Source: Channallabes apus (taxonomy: Eukaryota; Chordata; Actinopteri; Siluriformes; Clariidae). Taken from it: 64,000 bases of DNA. Shown piece by piece: positions 24,260 to 36,700 of this stretch. The DNA is taken from positions 531,001-595,000 of the forward strand of contig CM060121.1 in NCBI GenBank assembly GCA_030522415.1, given 5' to 3'. The position numbers and the translations under genes are program-made. Every line of letters begins with the position of its first letter. Position 1 is the stretch's first letter. Under the pieces are notes generated by a model that saw only the letters and a list, made by a program, of their open reading frames with translations, searched no databases and had not been told where the DNA came from.

Positions 24260-24768
24260 GCGATCCACCGGGATATTTGGTTCAATCGGGTGCCGCGGTT
24301 TCGTCCCACTTTTGATGTGTTTGGCTTCACATACACTTCGACAATGGAAGAAGACGCTGCAGCAGCAGTGAGTTTACTTACATGTGACGAAACCAACAAC
24401 GAGGAGATTGTAAAGAAAAAAGCTGCCTCGTCTGTGGTGTGGAATTGGTTCGGGAATAAGAAAAGTGATACGAATGAGACGAACGTGATTTGCAAGGTAC
24501 ACAAGTGCAATGTTTTAACAAGTGGTGGAAACACGTCTGAACATCCAAGCATCCAAACGAATATGGCCAAAGTAAAAAAATGCGGCAAACCTCAGCAATT
24601 CACAGTTTAAATAAAATTACATAAAAAATGAAATTATGTAAAACAATTTCTTTGTGTTTTCATTTTTATTTATGCATTTTCAGATACAAATTTCTATATT
24701 GTGATATATATCGTTATTGAGTTAGAAAATTGCTTCTACCGTGATATTTTGGATTTTGGTTAGGATCT
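24222..24768 (+). mobile_element. hAT element fragment with BED zinc finger frame
   Basis: A frame at about 24343-24610 encodes an N-terminal segment with SSVVWNWFGNKKSD, NVICKVHKCNV and SGGNTSEHPSIQ. This fits the start of a ZBED1-type hAT BED zinc finger (W-x-x-F, then the Cys pair spacing), but the chain then shifts to MAKVKKCGKP and stops. The transposase core is missing. The following non-coding block to 24768 is shared with 1371-1560 on the other strand. Confidence 0.65.
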
Positions 24769-24781
24769 TGAGCTTGGATTC

Positions 24782-25054
24782 ATGGTGGTGATGGTGGGGG
24801 CAGAAGAGAGACCCGTGTGTGTTTTGTGTCTTAAACCGCTGGCAGCAGACCGCATGAGACCCAACAAATTAGAGACAACACACTCCAGTCATGTTAATAA
24901 GCCACTCGACTTCTTTGAAAGAAAGCTGGCAGAATACAGACAGCAGGAGAATCACATGGTAACATCTGAATCAGTGGACAGCAAAGCACAAATGGCTTCA
25001 TTCAAAGTTACATACAGAATTGGCCAGTGCAAAAAAACTACAAACGATTGCTGA
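24782..25054 (+). pseudogene. hAT transposase N-terminal fragment (ZBED5/SCAND3 style)
   Basis: A 90-codon frame has RPVCVLCLKPLAADRMRPNKL, NKPLDFFERKLAEYRQ and KAQMASFKVTYRIGQCKK, the ordered motifs at the N-terminus of the hAT proteins from which ZBED5, FAM200 and SCAND3 derive. The frame ends at 25054 and the catalytic and dimerisation parts are not seen afterwards. It is treated as a transposon remnant, not a domesticated gene. Confidence 0.7.
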
Positions 25055-25654
25055 GCAGCTAATAAACATGGGGTCAATTATGCAAAGATAAGTGACAACG
25101 TAAGCCTTTTATAACAATTGCACGTGTATCTGTTTTTAACTTGGTGGTGTTTGATCTTATTGGTTTAGAAATTGATATTCCGGAGAACCGGATCTTCTTC
25201 TCTGAGGCCGTGGTGGTCCCGATGTTACACAGAAGAGCTCGCTAAAGGGTCCATGCAGAGTGAAATGGGTGTGGACTCTCACGTGTTTGGTTTCTGTTTC
25301 ACTTTTTTTTTTAATAACAAACTCATGAAGTCCCGTCCTTTAACCCTGTTGTACTCTGTATGTGTGCCAGTGTGCTACTGTTCTACAGTAACCAGATCAG
25401 CAATATGAGGAAATGGTCTTTGCGGATAATAAACAAAGCCCATATTTCTGACTATTAGAAGCTGAAATTTTACATTTTTTAACAAAGTTTTTTCCTTTTA
25501 AATCATGTGAAAAGCCAGAGCTCTTAGTAATAAAACCAGAAGCAGGACAGAGCGTCTCTTCTTCATCCATAAAAACTCAGCAATACAGAAAGTTATTCTA
25601 CATTCCAGCTGTAATGTTCTTTTACACAGTGTGTCTCCTCTCTGTCCAGCCGTG
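25055..25654. other. Spacer, no gene seen
   Basis: No supported coding region or RNA. Short frames here have no recognisable domain. Confidence 0.45.
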
Positions 25655-25727
25655 TCTAAACTAACCAGGCAAATCATTAATGGTCTTGATAACGCCAAGG
25701 TCGCAGGTTCGATTCCCGTACTGGCCA
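25655..25727 (+). pseudogene. tRNA-Ile-like pseudogene
   Basis: The 3' half is tRNA-like: an anticodon loop TTGATAA between TGGTC and CGCCA, a variable AAGGT, a T arm CGCAGGTTCGATTCCCG with the B box GGTTCGATTCC, and an acceptor end TACTGGCCA. This fits tRNA-Ile, with anticodon GAT if taken literally. The 5' half (D arm and acceptor strand) is poorly conserved and there is an anticodon-stem mismatch, so it is not a working tRNA. It joins directly to a LINE fragment. Confidence 0.6.
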
Positions 25728-26664
25728 AACTGAGTTTATTAGTGATGAAGTGCTTTGAGCGGCTGGTCAAGGACTTCATCATTTCTTCACTACCGGACAC
25801 ACTTGACCCACTACAGTTCGCCACCATAGTAACACCATAATTCCCTCCACACTCACCACCAAGCTGGAGCACCTGGGACTCAGCGCATCTCTGTGCCAGT
25901 GGATCTCTAATTTCTTAACTAGTAGACCACAGGCAGTAAGGATGGGAGGACATGTCTCAGCCTCCCGCACTCTCAGCACTGGAGCCCCCCAGGGTTGTGT
26001 TCTGAGCCCCCTGCTGTACTCATTGTACACGTATGACTGTGTGGCCACTATCAGCTCCACCACCATCATTACTTTTGCTGACGACACCATCGTGGTGGGC
26101 CTGATCTCTGACAACAACGAGTCGGCCTACCTGAAGGAGATTAGGAATCTGGAGAACTGATGCTAGAGGAACAACCTCTATCTAAATGTCAGTAAGACAA
26201 AGGAGTTGATAGTGGACTTCAGCACTAAGCAGGGAAGGAACTACAAGACTCCCGTCATCAACAAGAGCCCAGTGGAGAGAGTGGACAACTTCAGATACCT
26301 TGGTGTTCACATCACTCAGGACCTGTCATGGTCCTGTCACATCAACACTGTGGTGAAAAAGGCCAGGCAGCGTCTCTACCACCTCAGGCGCTTGAGGGAC
26401 TTCAGACTGCCCTCTAAGGTGCTCAGGACCTTTTACTCCTGTACCATAGAGAGCATCCTGACGGGAAACATCACGACCTGGTTCAGGAACAGCACCATGT
26501 GGGACAGACGAGATCTACAGAGGGTGGTGCGATCAGCCGAGCGCATCATCATCCGCACTGAGCTCCCTGACCTGCACTCGATCTACAGCAAGCGGTGCTG
26601 GACCAAGGCCAGGAAGATGGTGAAGGACCTCAGACACCCCAGTAATGGACTGTTCACTCTGTTT
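25728..26664 (+). mobile_element. Rex/jockey-type LINE fragment
   Basis: It is homologous to about 9025-10035 of the LINE at 7438-10665. The frames include MKCFERLVKDFIISSLPDTL, then (after a deletion of about 110 bp near 25835) the [13 protein letters not shown] and [17 protein letters not shown] block, a [11 protein letters not shown] catalytic box near 26070, and VERVDNFRYLGVHITQDLSWSCHINTVVKKARQRLYHLRRLRDF. It stops abruptly at about 26664 without a 3' UTR. Several stops and shifts make it a pseudogene. Confidence 0.85.
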
Positions 26665-26880
26665 TATGAACTTATAAAGTATCTGCACACAGCTGATTAA
26701 CTGTCCATTTATTCATCATTATTAATTTATACTTTCATGCTGGTAAAAAAAGAGAGAACATTTTAGCTTTCTGCAGGAAATTAATCTCTACTGGAGTCTT
26801 ACATTCATATAATCAACAGCATCGACTTCAATTCCGTTTAAAATCCTTTTCATCAGTAACTCAGATATATATTAAGATAA

Positions 26881-26965
26881 ATTCAATTCAGTTAAATTTT
26901 ATTTGTATAGCGCTTTTAAAAATTGTCACAGTCGCAAAGCAGCTTTACACAATCAGAAGAATTAT
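26881..26965 (-). mobile_element. L2 LINE 3' tail fragment
   Basis: ATTCAATTCAG, then TTTTATTTGTATAGCGCTTTTA, then CAAAGCAGCTTTACA match the 3' end of the L2 copies at 28640-28715 and 52731-52800. Only the last 85 bp or so is present. Confidence 0.75.
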
Positions 26966-27689
26966 TTAAGAATCATGAATCAGTTTCTGTGTGGATTACG
27001 GTATGTTTGTAATTGAACTACACTTTAGAGTCTGTACTTAGTGCCTGTAGTTGAGTAAATGAAAACCCATGTGGCACTTCTACTTGAAGTCGAGTACGTT
27101 TTTCGGCAATACTTCAGTATAGAGTTTGTGTACTTCTGCTCCCTCTTCTGTGGTGTCTGGCACCAGGATGTTGTTAGTGGGTGATGTGGATTGTGGGCGG
27201 AGCCTCAGTGGATCGGACTCGTAAAGTGTTGATGTTATCTGGTGTTAATGTTGTGGCTGATCAGTGTATACAGTAATATAATATACAGTAATATAATATA
27301 AAGCAGCTGCGCCACTTTCAGAGCTGCTGTCACAGAAAACTAATCAGCACCTTCTGACTCGACAGCTGAGCAGTGCTGGAGTTTAAATACAATAAAATCT
27401 TTAAACTGACCGTGGTCATGTGATCCTCGTGGTTCTCCCATAGCCTTCAGTGCCGTCTCACGCCTTTATAATGAAACTGTTAGGAAACTTTAAACTCTGT
27501 TTAACAAACAACACAATAAACTCCAAGATAATCTGAACTTTACCTGTAGAGATTCTCACAGGTGATCAGGTGGGTGGAGTTACAGACAGGAAACTGAACA
27601 GCAGGAGACTAACATCATGTCCCCGTGCGCATGGCCAGGGTTTGTGATTAACCTCCTTTTACAACCTGTTTTATTACTGTTCTAAATCA

Positions 27690-27693
<4 letters not shown>

Positions 27694-27731
<38 letters not shown>
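27694..27731. repeat. (CA)n microsatellite
   Basis: About 19 CA units upstream of the sulfotransferase gene. Confidence 0.95.
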
Positions 27732-27734
<3 letters not shown>

Positions 27735-28030
27735 CAAAAGCGTGAAGGCTAGATCAATACACATTCAGCACTTATTAGATAGATCAATAGATTGATACTT
27801 TATTGATCCTGAAGGAAATTTCCAACATCCTGTAGCTAGAATGTTGCAACTACAGTACATGTTTACTAATAAATAAACATGTAGTTGCAATTACATATGC
27901 TTTAAATCAGGAAAAACCTTTTACTATTAAAATACTATATATAAAAAAATATTTAATATAATTGAATAATTTTCAGTGATTTTTTTTACCTGCCCGCCGG
28001 GTGACACACAGGAACCACATCACATGGTTA

Positions 28031-28071
28031 GATAATATTTAAGCTCTGCATTATCTGAGTTCCAAAGGTCA
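28031..28071 (+). promoter_or_regulatory. Possible sulfotransferase promoter elements
   Basis: GATAATATTTAAG (28031-28043) could act as a TATA-like box, and CAAAGGTCA (28063-28071) is an extended nuclear-receptor half-site of the HNF4/ERR kind. Both lie within 95 bp of the start codon at 28123. Assignment rests on position and sequence only. Confidence 0.3.
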
Positions 28072-28122
28072 TTTGCACTGACTGCAGAAACGTGCATGCA
28101 GCGGCGCTCCAGTGGAGGGATC

Positions 28123-31100
28123 ATGGAACAAATCAATGAGTACCTTTTCAGATATAAAGGATTAATTTTTGCCAATGGAATGACGACACCAGAATACATC
28201 GATTCTCTTCAGAACTTCCAAATACGAGACAGCGACACTTTCTTGGTGACGTATCCAAAGTCAGGTGAGAAACCCAACTTCACAAACAGCTGATCTCAAA
28301 AGTATTAGTGTGTATGTGTGTGTGTGTGTGTGTGTCTGTGTGTGTGTGTGGAAGAGCACAGTTAAAGTGACCTCAATAGCTGCTGGGTGTTTTCACAGGG
28401 ACAATATGGGCTCAGAACATCATCACCTTAATCTGTGAGTCAGAGGGGAAACAGGATGAAGAGTTTCCCAACAATCTTGAGAAAATGCCATGGCTGGAGT
28501 TTCCTGAGGGTCACACTGATTATTCTTCACGGCGTTCTCCCCGCCTCTTCGCATCTCACCTCCTGCCCCGACTCATGCCCCCCGGCATGAAGGACAAAAA
28601 GGCTAAAGTAGAGTTCTCCATCATTTTACCTCCTTTATTCAATTCAATTCAATTCAATTCAATTTTATTTATATAGCGCTTTTAACAATGGTCATTGTCT
28701 CAAAGCAGCTTCACAAAAATTAAAGAAATTTAACAAAAAAAAAACTGTATATAGAATAATTATATATAAAATAATAAATAAATAAATAAAATTATAATAG
28801 AAAATAAATAAATAAAAACAAATAATAATAATAATTATAGAAAAGAAAATAATTGGAAGTGTGGATGTGTGAGAAAAATGTGCAGATAATAATGAGACGA
28901 ATGAATGAAATTTCTCTGATGAACAAGCCAAGGGTGACGGCGACGGTGGCAAGGAAAAACTCCCTGAGATGGCAATAGGAAGAAACCTTGAGAGGAACCA
29001 GACTCAACAGGGAACCCATCCTCATTTGGGCGATAACAGATAGAAATATAACATCTTGTGTGTTGTGCAGGTGAAAATTCAATATGACAGAAATTATTTA
29101 AATTGACATGAAGACCAGTTCAGCATAGGGACGAGTCAGTAGGTGCAGAGGGCAGATGAGGTCTGGATCACTGGAAGCACAGGAGCAGCATGTGTAGCTC
29201 CAACCATCATAAAGCTGAATCCAGCTGGAGCTGGTCCTTCTCTGGATGCCTCAGGAACCTCGCAGGGTCGGCCTTTGTCTACTGAAGCTGGCAAAATCTC
29301 CCGATGCCTCGGGATGGGTAGAGAAATACAGAACAGATGGGGAGAATTAGCGTAGTTGCCATTCGGTATAGGTGTACTGGAGTATGAGTACTGGGATGAG
29401 TTATGTGTATGCCAGATTAAAAAGATGCGTCTTGAGTCTACTTTTGAACTGAGAAACCGTGTCTGCTCCCCGAACACTGTCTGGAAGGCTATTCCAAAGC
29501 TTTGGAGCTAAATATGAAAATGCCCTACCCCCTTTTGTAGATTTTGAAATTCTGGGAACTACCAGAAGTCCGGAGTTTTGTGATCTTAAGGCGCGTGGTG
29601 GATTGTAGCGTATCAGAAGACTGGTTAGGTATGTGGGAGCTAAACCATTTAAGGCCTTGTATGTAAGTAATACTATTTTGTAATTTATTCTAAACTGAAC
29701 AGGTAGCCAGTGCAGGGATGATAATATTGGGGTTATATGATCATATTTTCTGGATCTAGTGAGAACCCTGGCAGCTGCATTTTGGATTAACTGAAGCTTG
29801 TTTATTGAGGATGCAGGACAACCACCTAGTAATGCATTACAATAGTCCAGTCTGGAGGTCATGAATGCATGAACTAGTTTTTCTGCATCAGATACGGATA
29901 AGATGTTCCTAAGTTTAGCAATATTTCGAAGATGGAAAAAGGCTGTTTTTGTGATATTTGAAATGTGATTTTCAAAAGACAAGTTACTGTCTAATATTAC
30001 TCCCAGATCTTTTACTGCTGAGCTGGTAATAACAGTACATCCTTCTAAGCGCAAGCTGAATTGTGAAAGCTGTTGTGTGCTGGTTTTTGGGCCAATAAGT
30101 AATATCTCTGTCTTATCTGAATTTAATAAAAGAAAGTTATTGGTCATCCAATCTTTTATGTCCTGGACACACTCAGTTAATCTAGACAGCTTAGGTATTT
30201 CGTCTGGTTTAGTTGAGATATATAATTGGGTATCATCAGCATAACAATGGAAACTAATCCCATGTCTTCTAATGATGTTACCCAAGGGAAGCATGTATAT
30301 TGAGAACAACAGAGGTCCTAAAACTGACCCTTGTGGGACCCCATATTTCACTGGCATTATACCAGACGGTTCTCCATTTAGATCTACAAAATGGTAGCGA
30401 TCAGACAGGTAAGATCTAAACCATTTTAATGCCTGTCCCTGAATACCTATATAATTTTGTAAGCGATCTATGAGAATATTATGATCTATAGTGTCGAATG
30501 CAGCACTAAGATCAAGCAGGACTAGCAATGAGATGCAGCCTTGGTCTGAAGCTAAAAACAAGTCATTTGTAATCTTAACTAGTGCAGTTTCTGTGCTATG
30601 ATGGGGCCTGAAACCTGACTGAAATTGTTCAAGGATGTTGTTATCCTGCAAGAATGTGCAAATTTGAGCTGATACTACTTTTTCTAGTATTTTTGATATG
30701 AACGGGAGGTTTGAAATCGGTCTGTAATTTTTTATTTCATTCGCGTCTAAATTAGATTTTTTAAGAAGCGGCTTAATAACTGCTAACTTGAAAGGTTTAG
30801 GGACGTGACCTAGATGTAATGAAGAATTAATAATGTTTAGGAGTGGCTCTCCAACCGTAAGCATCACTTCTTTTAAAAATCTGGTTGGGATTGGGTCTAA
30901 CAGGCACGTTGTTGATTTAGCCGAGGTGATGAGTTTATACAGCTCTTCCTGTCCTATACCTGTAAAGCAGTGAAAATCTAAATGTGATGCTATAGGCTGA
31001 ACTGGATCGTGAGATACTATTAGAGGTTGAACCTCCATTATTTTCTTCCTGATATTATTGATTTTTTCATTAAAGAAGTCCATAAAGTCTTCACTTCTAA

Positions 31101-33710
31101 ACTGTGATGGGATACTCTCTGCGGGCATCTTAGGTTTTGTTAGGCGAGCCACTGTACTAAATAAGAACCTGGGATTGTTTTGGTTTCTTGCTATCAGTTG
31201 GCTAAGATGCTCGGTCCTAGCAGTTTTTAGAGCCTGTCTATAGCTGCACATACTGTCTTTATATGCAATTCGAAAGACTTCTAATTTAGTTTTCCTCCAT
31301 TTTCGCTCGAGGTTACGGGTTGCTCTCTTTAGGGCGCGAGTATGACTGTTGTACCACGGTGCCAATGTTTTATCTCTGACTTTTTTTAATCTGATGGGAG
31401 CAACAGTGTCTAATGTACTGGTAAAAATAGTGCCCATGCTGCTAGTCACTTCATCTAGATCATCTGCATTTAGGGGTCTAATAAGAAATTGGGACAGATC
31501 CGGCAGATTACTTGTGAATCTGTCTTTAGTGGTGGGATTCATATTTCTAACAGATTGATAACGTGGGGAGACACAGCTAATCTGTTCTACGGGTAGAGTA
31601 TATGTCAGGAGGTGATGATCTGTGATATCATCACTTTGAGGTATGATCTCTATATTAGAGACATCTATACCATGGGATATAATTAAATCTAGCGTATGAT
31701 TAAAGCGGTGAGTTGCTCCAATTATATTTTGCTTAACCCCAAAGGAATTTAATAAATCCATAAATGTGAGTGCTAAAGCGTCGTTAGCATCATCTACATG
31801 AATGTTAAAGTCTCCTACTATCAATACTTTGTCAGAGTTAACCAATAGGTCTGATAGCAGATGTCCAAATTCTTTAAGAAAATCGCCATATGGCCCCGGG
31901 GGTCTGTACACGGTGGCCAGGGTAAAATATAGCAAGGGTTTATTACGTATTTCATTTAGTGCAACATTAATGATAAGCACTTCAAATGAATTAAACCTGG
32001 GCCTTATTTTCTGGGTAACAGTGAGTACATCATTGTAGATAGTGGCGACACCACCACCGCGACCAATTAGACGGGGCTCGTGCTTATAGAAATATCCTGA
32101 CGGAGTAGACTCATTCAGACCAAAATATTCATTTGGTTTAAGCCAGGTTTCAGTGAGACAGAGTGCGTCAAGGCAATAATCTGAGATAATTTCATTAACA
32201 ATAAGTGCTTTAGGCGCAAGGGATCTAATGTTGAGTAGTCCAAACTTTAGAGGTGGATTTTGACTACTTATTTTGCCTTTTTCTGGTTTTATGGTTATGA
32301 GATTGTTTCGGGCAAATTTAACAAATTTATTCTTTTTTCTCAGTATTCGGGGAACAGACACAGTTTCTATAGGACAAGCTATGTGTGTTCGTCTATCACT
32401 ACGTTGAGTTGTGATGTGTCTAATATGTTTGGAATCTACAGTATGACTTACCGCCAGTCAGATGGTTCGTAGTGTTCTGGAGATGTTGTCAGAGAGGACC
32501 GCTGCTCCAGCTCTGCTAGGGTGTAGGCCATCGGTGTGATAGAGCCTAGGACGCTCCCAGAAAACATTCCAGTTATCAACAAAGCGTAATTTCTGTTGTT
32601 GACACCAAGATTGTAACCATTCATTAAAAGCAAATAATCTACTGAACTTCTCGATTCCTCGCTGAAATGTGGGAAGCGGTCCAGATACGATGATCCTTGT
32701 CGTGGGTGATGTGCTGCGGACCTTCTCGACCAGGCTCCTGAAGTCCTTCTTTAGGATCTCCGTCTGCCTCAGCCTGGTGTCGTTCGTGCCGGCATGAAGA
32801 ACCACAGCTCCAATGTTCTTCCTCAGGGCAGCAGGCACCTGTGCAGCAACATCAAGAACACGTGCACCAGGTAAACAGCGTGTGTGCACCTTACCTTTAG
32901 CCGTGGTAGCACGCACGTGACGAACGATGGAGTCTCCGATGACCAGGACGTCTTGTGCCGTCTCGCGGAGAGGAGCGAAGCGGTTTTGGGTCGAGATGTC
33001 GAAGACGGGTGGTGGTGGTGGAGGGGGAGAGGTCCTCGCCCGGGGCTTGGCGTGCTTCTTCCGCCGCTCCTGTATCCAGGGTCCGTGGTATCCCGGCGCC
33101 GGGGTGTAGGAACACTGGGCGGGCTGCGTCCTTGGTGTGTTGGACCTGGGCAGAGAAACACGCGGGGTTGAGGTTGTAGGAGAATTCTCACGCCGAGAAT
33201 TTACCTGGGACAGATGAGCGTCGGTCTGCGTCGATTCAAGCGTGGCTTTCCGCTGCTGTAACCGGGCCAGCTTCACCTGTAGCTCACGGATCAGCTTCTC
33301 CACGGCCTCCACCTCCAAATCCACCGAATGCAGCTCCAATGTCTCCTCACCTGCACTCAGAGGCAGAATCACAACCGACATGGTGTCTAAACACGGAAAA
33401 TAATCGGTGTGAGGAAGCGAAAACAAGCTTTACAAACAAACAAACAAACGTGATAGCTGGGCTAGCGATGCTAATGCTAATTAGCGATGCTAATGTCGGC
33501 TAAAAGCGGTGTGCTGCAAAACAATTAAAAGTTAACGATATAACACGCGTTTCGAGTAAATATATTATAAGATACTTATCCGTTTTATGTACACTCTTCG
33601 TAAGGGGACGAAAAAGTTTAAAAGTTGGTCAGTATGGCGGAGCTCGGAAAAAAGCAGCTTCTCAGCGTCCTCGTCCTTTATATTAAATATGTTTTTTATT
33701 TATGATGACC

Positions 33711-33752
<42 letters not shown>

Positions 33753-36700
33753 AAACAGCTGTGTCTCCACTTGTTATTGAGACTCATCATTAAAAAAGGC
33801 TTCAGTTTGTCAGGGAGCATAAAGTCTGGACTTAAGAGCGATGTGGAAAAAGGTCATGTGACCTGATGAGTCCAGACTGACCCTATTCCAGAGTGATGGG
33901 CGTGTCAGGGTGAGAAGGGAAGGACATGAAGGTTTGTCGCTCACATTGTCAATACGAAGTGAAAAAGTTTCAATAATAGTTTTGAAACATGCCAACAGTC
34001 ACAGGAAACACTGACCTTCATAAGTCAGTGTATCAAAGACGTGTCCGGTGTACATAAGGAGCTGTGCAACTGGAGCTGTTCTGACCATTTGTCCTACCAC
34101 GTCTGCTGTTTCATCAAGGACACCAAGTTAGAACAAAGAGCAAACATGAAATTTTTCATTGAACTGTGCAAACCGTCAGAGACGATCCACAACATTGCTG
34201 CCATTGTTTGTCTGTCCACTGTACAGTCCAGACGATCGTCTCGTGTTTGTCCCCAGGCTGCTGACCCAGGAGCAGAAGGAACATTCAAGATTCAAGATTC
34301 AAGATTCTTTATTTGTCACATGCATAGCTATACAAGTACAACACGCAGTGAAATGTATCCTGAACCGCTCCTACTTTGTGCAAATAACAAGAAACAAAAG
34401 AAATAATCTATAAATAGAAATAGAAATTGAAATTTAAAAAAAAAAAAAAAAAAAAAAAGGTGCAAATGTAAACATAATAATAATAATAAAGTGTGTATCT
34501 GAGCAGGATAAAGGTGTTAGTGCAAGTGATGCTTACAGTCCAGACTAAAGTGCAGTGTGCAGTGTGGAATGTCAGCACAGCAGTGTGTGGGTGAACTGTT
34601 ACCAGTCCTATGAATGGGAGAGTGGCCCATCATGGTTGAGGAGTCTAATCGCCTGTGGATAAAAACTCCTCCTGAGTCTCTCCGTTTTGGCCATAATGAC
34701 CCGGAACCTTCTGCCTGAATGCAGAAGTTTGAACAGTCCGTTATTGGGGTGCGACAAGTCCTTAATGATACGAGCTGCCCTGGTTTTACATCTCCTGGTG
34801 TAGATGTCCTGCATGGAGGGGAGAGTTAACCTGCAGCAGCGTTCAGCTGCCCGGATCACTCTCTGGAGGGCTTTCCTGTCCTGTACACAGCTATTCCCAA
34901 ACCAGGATGAAATGTTCTGTGTTAGGATGCTCTCAACAGCACCCGAGTAGAAAGCCTTAAGGACAGCAGGGGAAACCCCAAACTTCCTCAACTGCCTCAG
35001 GTGGTACAGACGCTGCTTTGCCCTTTTCGTCTGAGCACAGATATGCTCAGTCCATGTCAGATCCTCGGAGATGTGGACGCCCAAGTACTTGAAGCTGCTC
35101 ACTCTCTCCACTGGAGCTCCATTGATGATGAGGGGTTTGTGGTCCAGTTCCACAGACATCGCGTCTGCCAAAGCGTCCCAGTGACGAAACTTGAGTGTAT
35201 GGGTATAACCATGAGACGAAGCAACAGTCTTCACAGCGGAAGAGCTCACGACTGTAGAGATTGTGCATCAAGAATTTGTCCCCAAGTGCCAGACAGTAAA
35301 TCGCGAATTCTACTGGCAGGTTTTAAGGTGTCTGAAGAAGGATATACAGTACGCGAAAGTGTCTGGAACTCTGACACATGAATCTTGAAACTTTTTCATA
35401 CCCACTTGTACAAGATCTCAGCCAAACATTTAATGCAACGCTGCATAGAAATAAACATTGTGACTTTGCATTAGTGGAGGCCATTGGGGCCGGCAGTGTA
35501 CTTTAATGAATTATAAATTAATACTTTTTTAAAGGTGTAAAATAACATTTTAAATACATTTATTTTATAGGTGTGATTTTAACTTTCTTTAAGTTCATTA
35601 ATCTCTTTAAACATGTTTAAATATATATGTATTTTTTTATTCCAACAGTCGCTTGCAGCTGGTTCTCTGGACAGTTAAGGGTTCTTACATACCTGTAGGT
35701 TTCGGATGTGGAAATACTCTGGTGTTGGGTTCCAGGGACTCCACTGAAGAACCCCTAACATGACTACATTTGTGGTGTAAAACAAAGTGACCCTTGTCTG
35801 TTCTTGTTTATGTTTAAATGTCAGATTGTGTATGTGATGAGGAACCCAAAGGACAATGTGGTTTCTTATTTCCACTTCTCCTGTGCGTGGACCAAGCTGG
35901 AGACTCCTACGAGCTTTGAGGATTTTCTGCAGCAGTACCTGGCTGGAGATGGTGAGAACGAACAGGTCTCCAGTTTTTAATGATTAAGCCCTAGTTAGTT
36001 TACCTAAGCTGAGTCCAGACTATGGTGCTTTCTGCCTCTGAACACACGGGATAAACTGGACTCCATTAGAATCACTCTCAGTTCAGTGGTTTATAAAGGA
36101 ACATGTGTGCTGTAAGATCGAAGCCCTGTGATGGTGTGACTGTTGGTTGATTGTGCAGTTGCTGGATCATCGTGGTTCGATCATGTCCGTGAGTGGTACA
36201 CACACCGAGACGAGTACAACATCCTGTTCCTGACGTATGAGGACATGATCATGGTAACCAACCAACAGACTGCATGTAAAGCTTAAAACATTAACAAAAC
36301 CATGAAACAAAACAAAACAAAACAAAAATTCTCCAAGTGGGGCTAAAGTTAAGAATTTAGGCTTAGAGTTAATTCTTTAGGATATTAGATAATGAGAGGT
36401 TAGTGTTAATCAGTCACAGTTCTGGTTAATTAGTTCTGGTTAATTAGTTAGTGTTTGTGAGGGTTAATTGGTTTGACTGCTAGAGTTAATTGCTTAGGGT
36501 TGATTATTAAGGGTTAACATGGTGTTAGCACATTCAGTATCGTGTTTATCTTTAATCTAATCATTTAGTTAGAAATGGGTTTACTGATCATAAAAATTTA
36601 ATTTTTTGTTAATAATGTTGCTCTTGTCCTCTGAACGTAAAGATGGTGCCTTTGTGTTCAGTGTACAGTAAAATATAAAATATTCTTTATGGCTGTATAA

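Larger units (their letters stand above)
26665..28030. other. Spacer upstream of sulfotransferase gene
   Basis: It contains an L2 tail fragment (26881-26965), a degenerate stretch at about 27150-27230 that resembles a dispersed fish repeat, a (CA)n microsatellite, and a short LINE-tail-like piece at about 27780-27830 (GATACTTTATTGATCCTGAAGG). No gene seen. Confidence 0.5.
28639..33673 (-). mobile_element. Full-length L2-type LINE with intact ORF1 and ORF2
   Basis: The element lies antisense in sulfotransferase intron 2. From its 5' end (33673) it has a roughly 290-bp 5' UTR, ORF1 (33381-32458), a spacer of about 96 bp, ORF2 (32361-29401), a 3' UTR of about 760 bp and a 3' tail of TTGAA repeats (28639-28665). 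The flanks carry TCCTTTAT at both 28631-28638 and 33674-33681, a plausible 8-bp target duplication. Both reading frames are open and all catalytic motifs are present, so it may be recent and possibly active. The esterase-type ORF1 is known from zebrafish L2 elements. Confidence 0.88.

Noticed and set aside
24782..25054. Domesticated ZBED5-like host gene
   Set aside because: Only an N-terminal piece is present, with no downstream core, and it lies among transposon ends.
32884..33179. Several + strand frames over the L2 ORF1
   Set aside because: They are antisense shadows of the GC-rich Pro/Ser part of ORF1.
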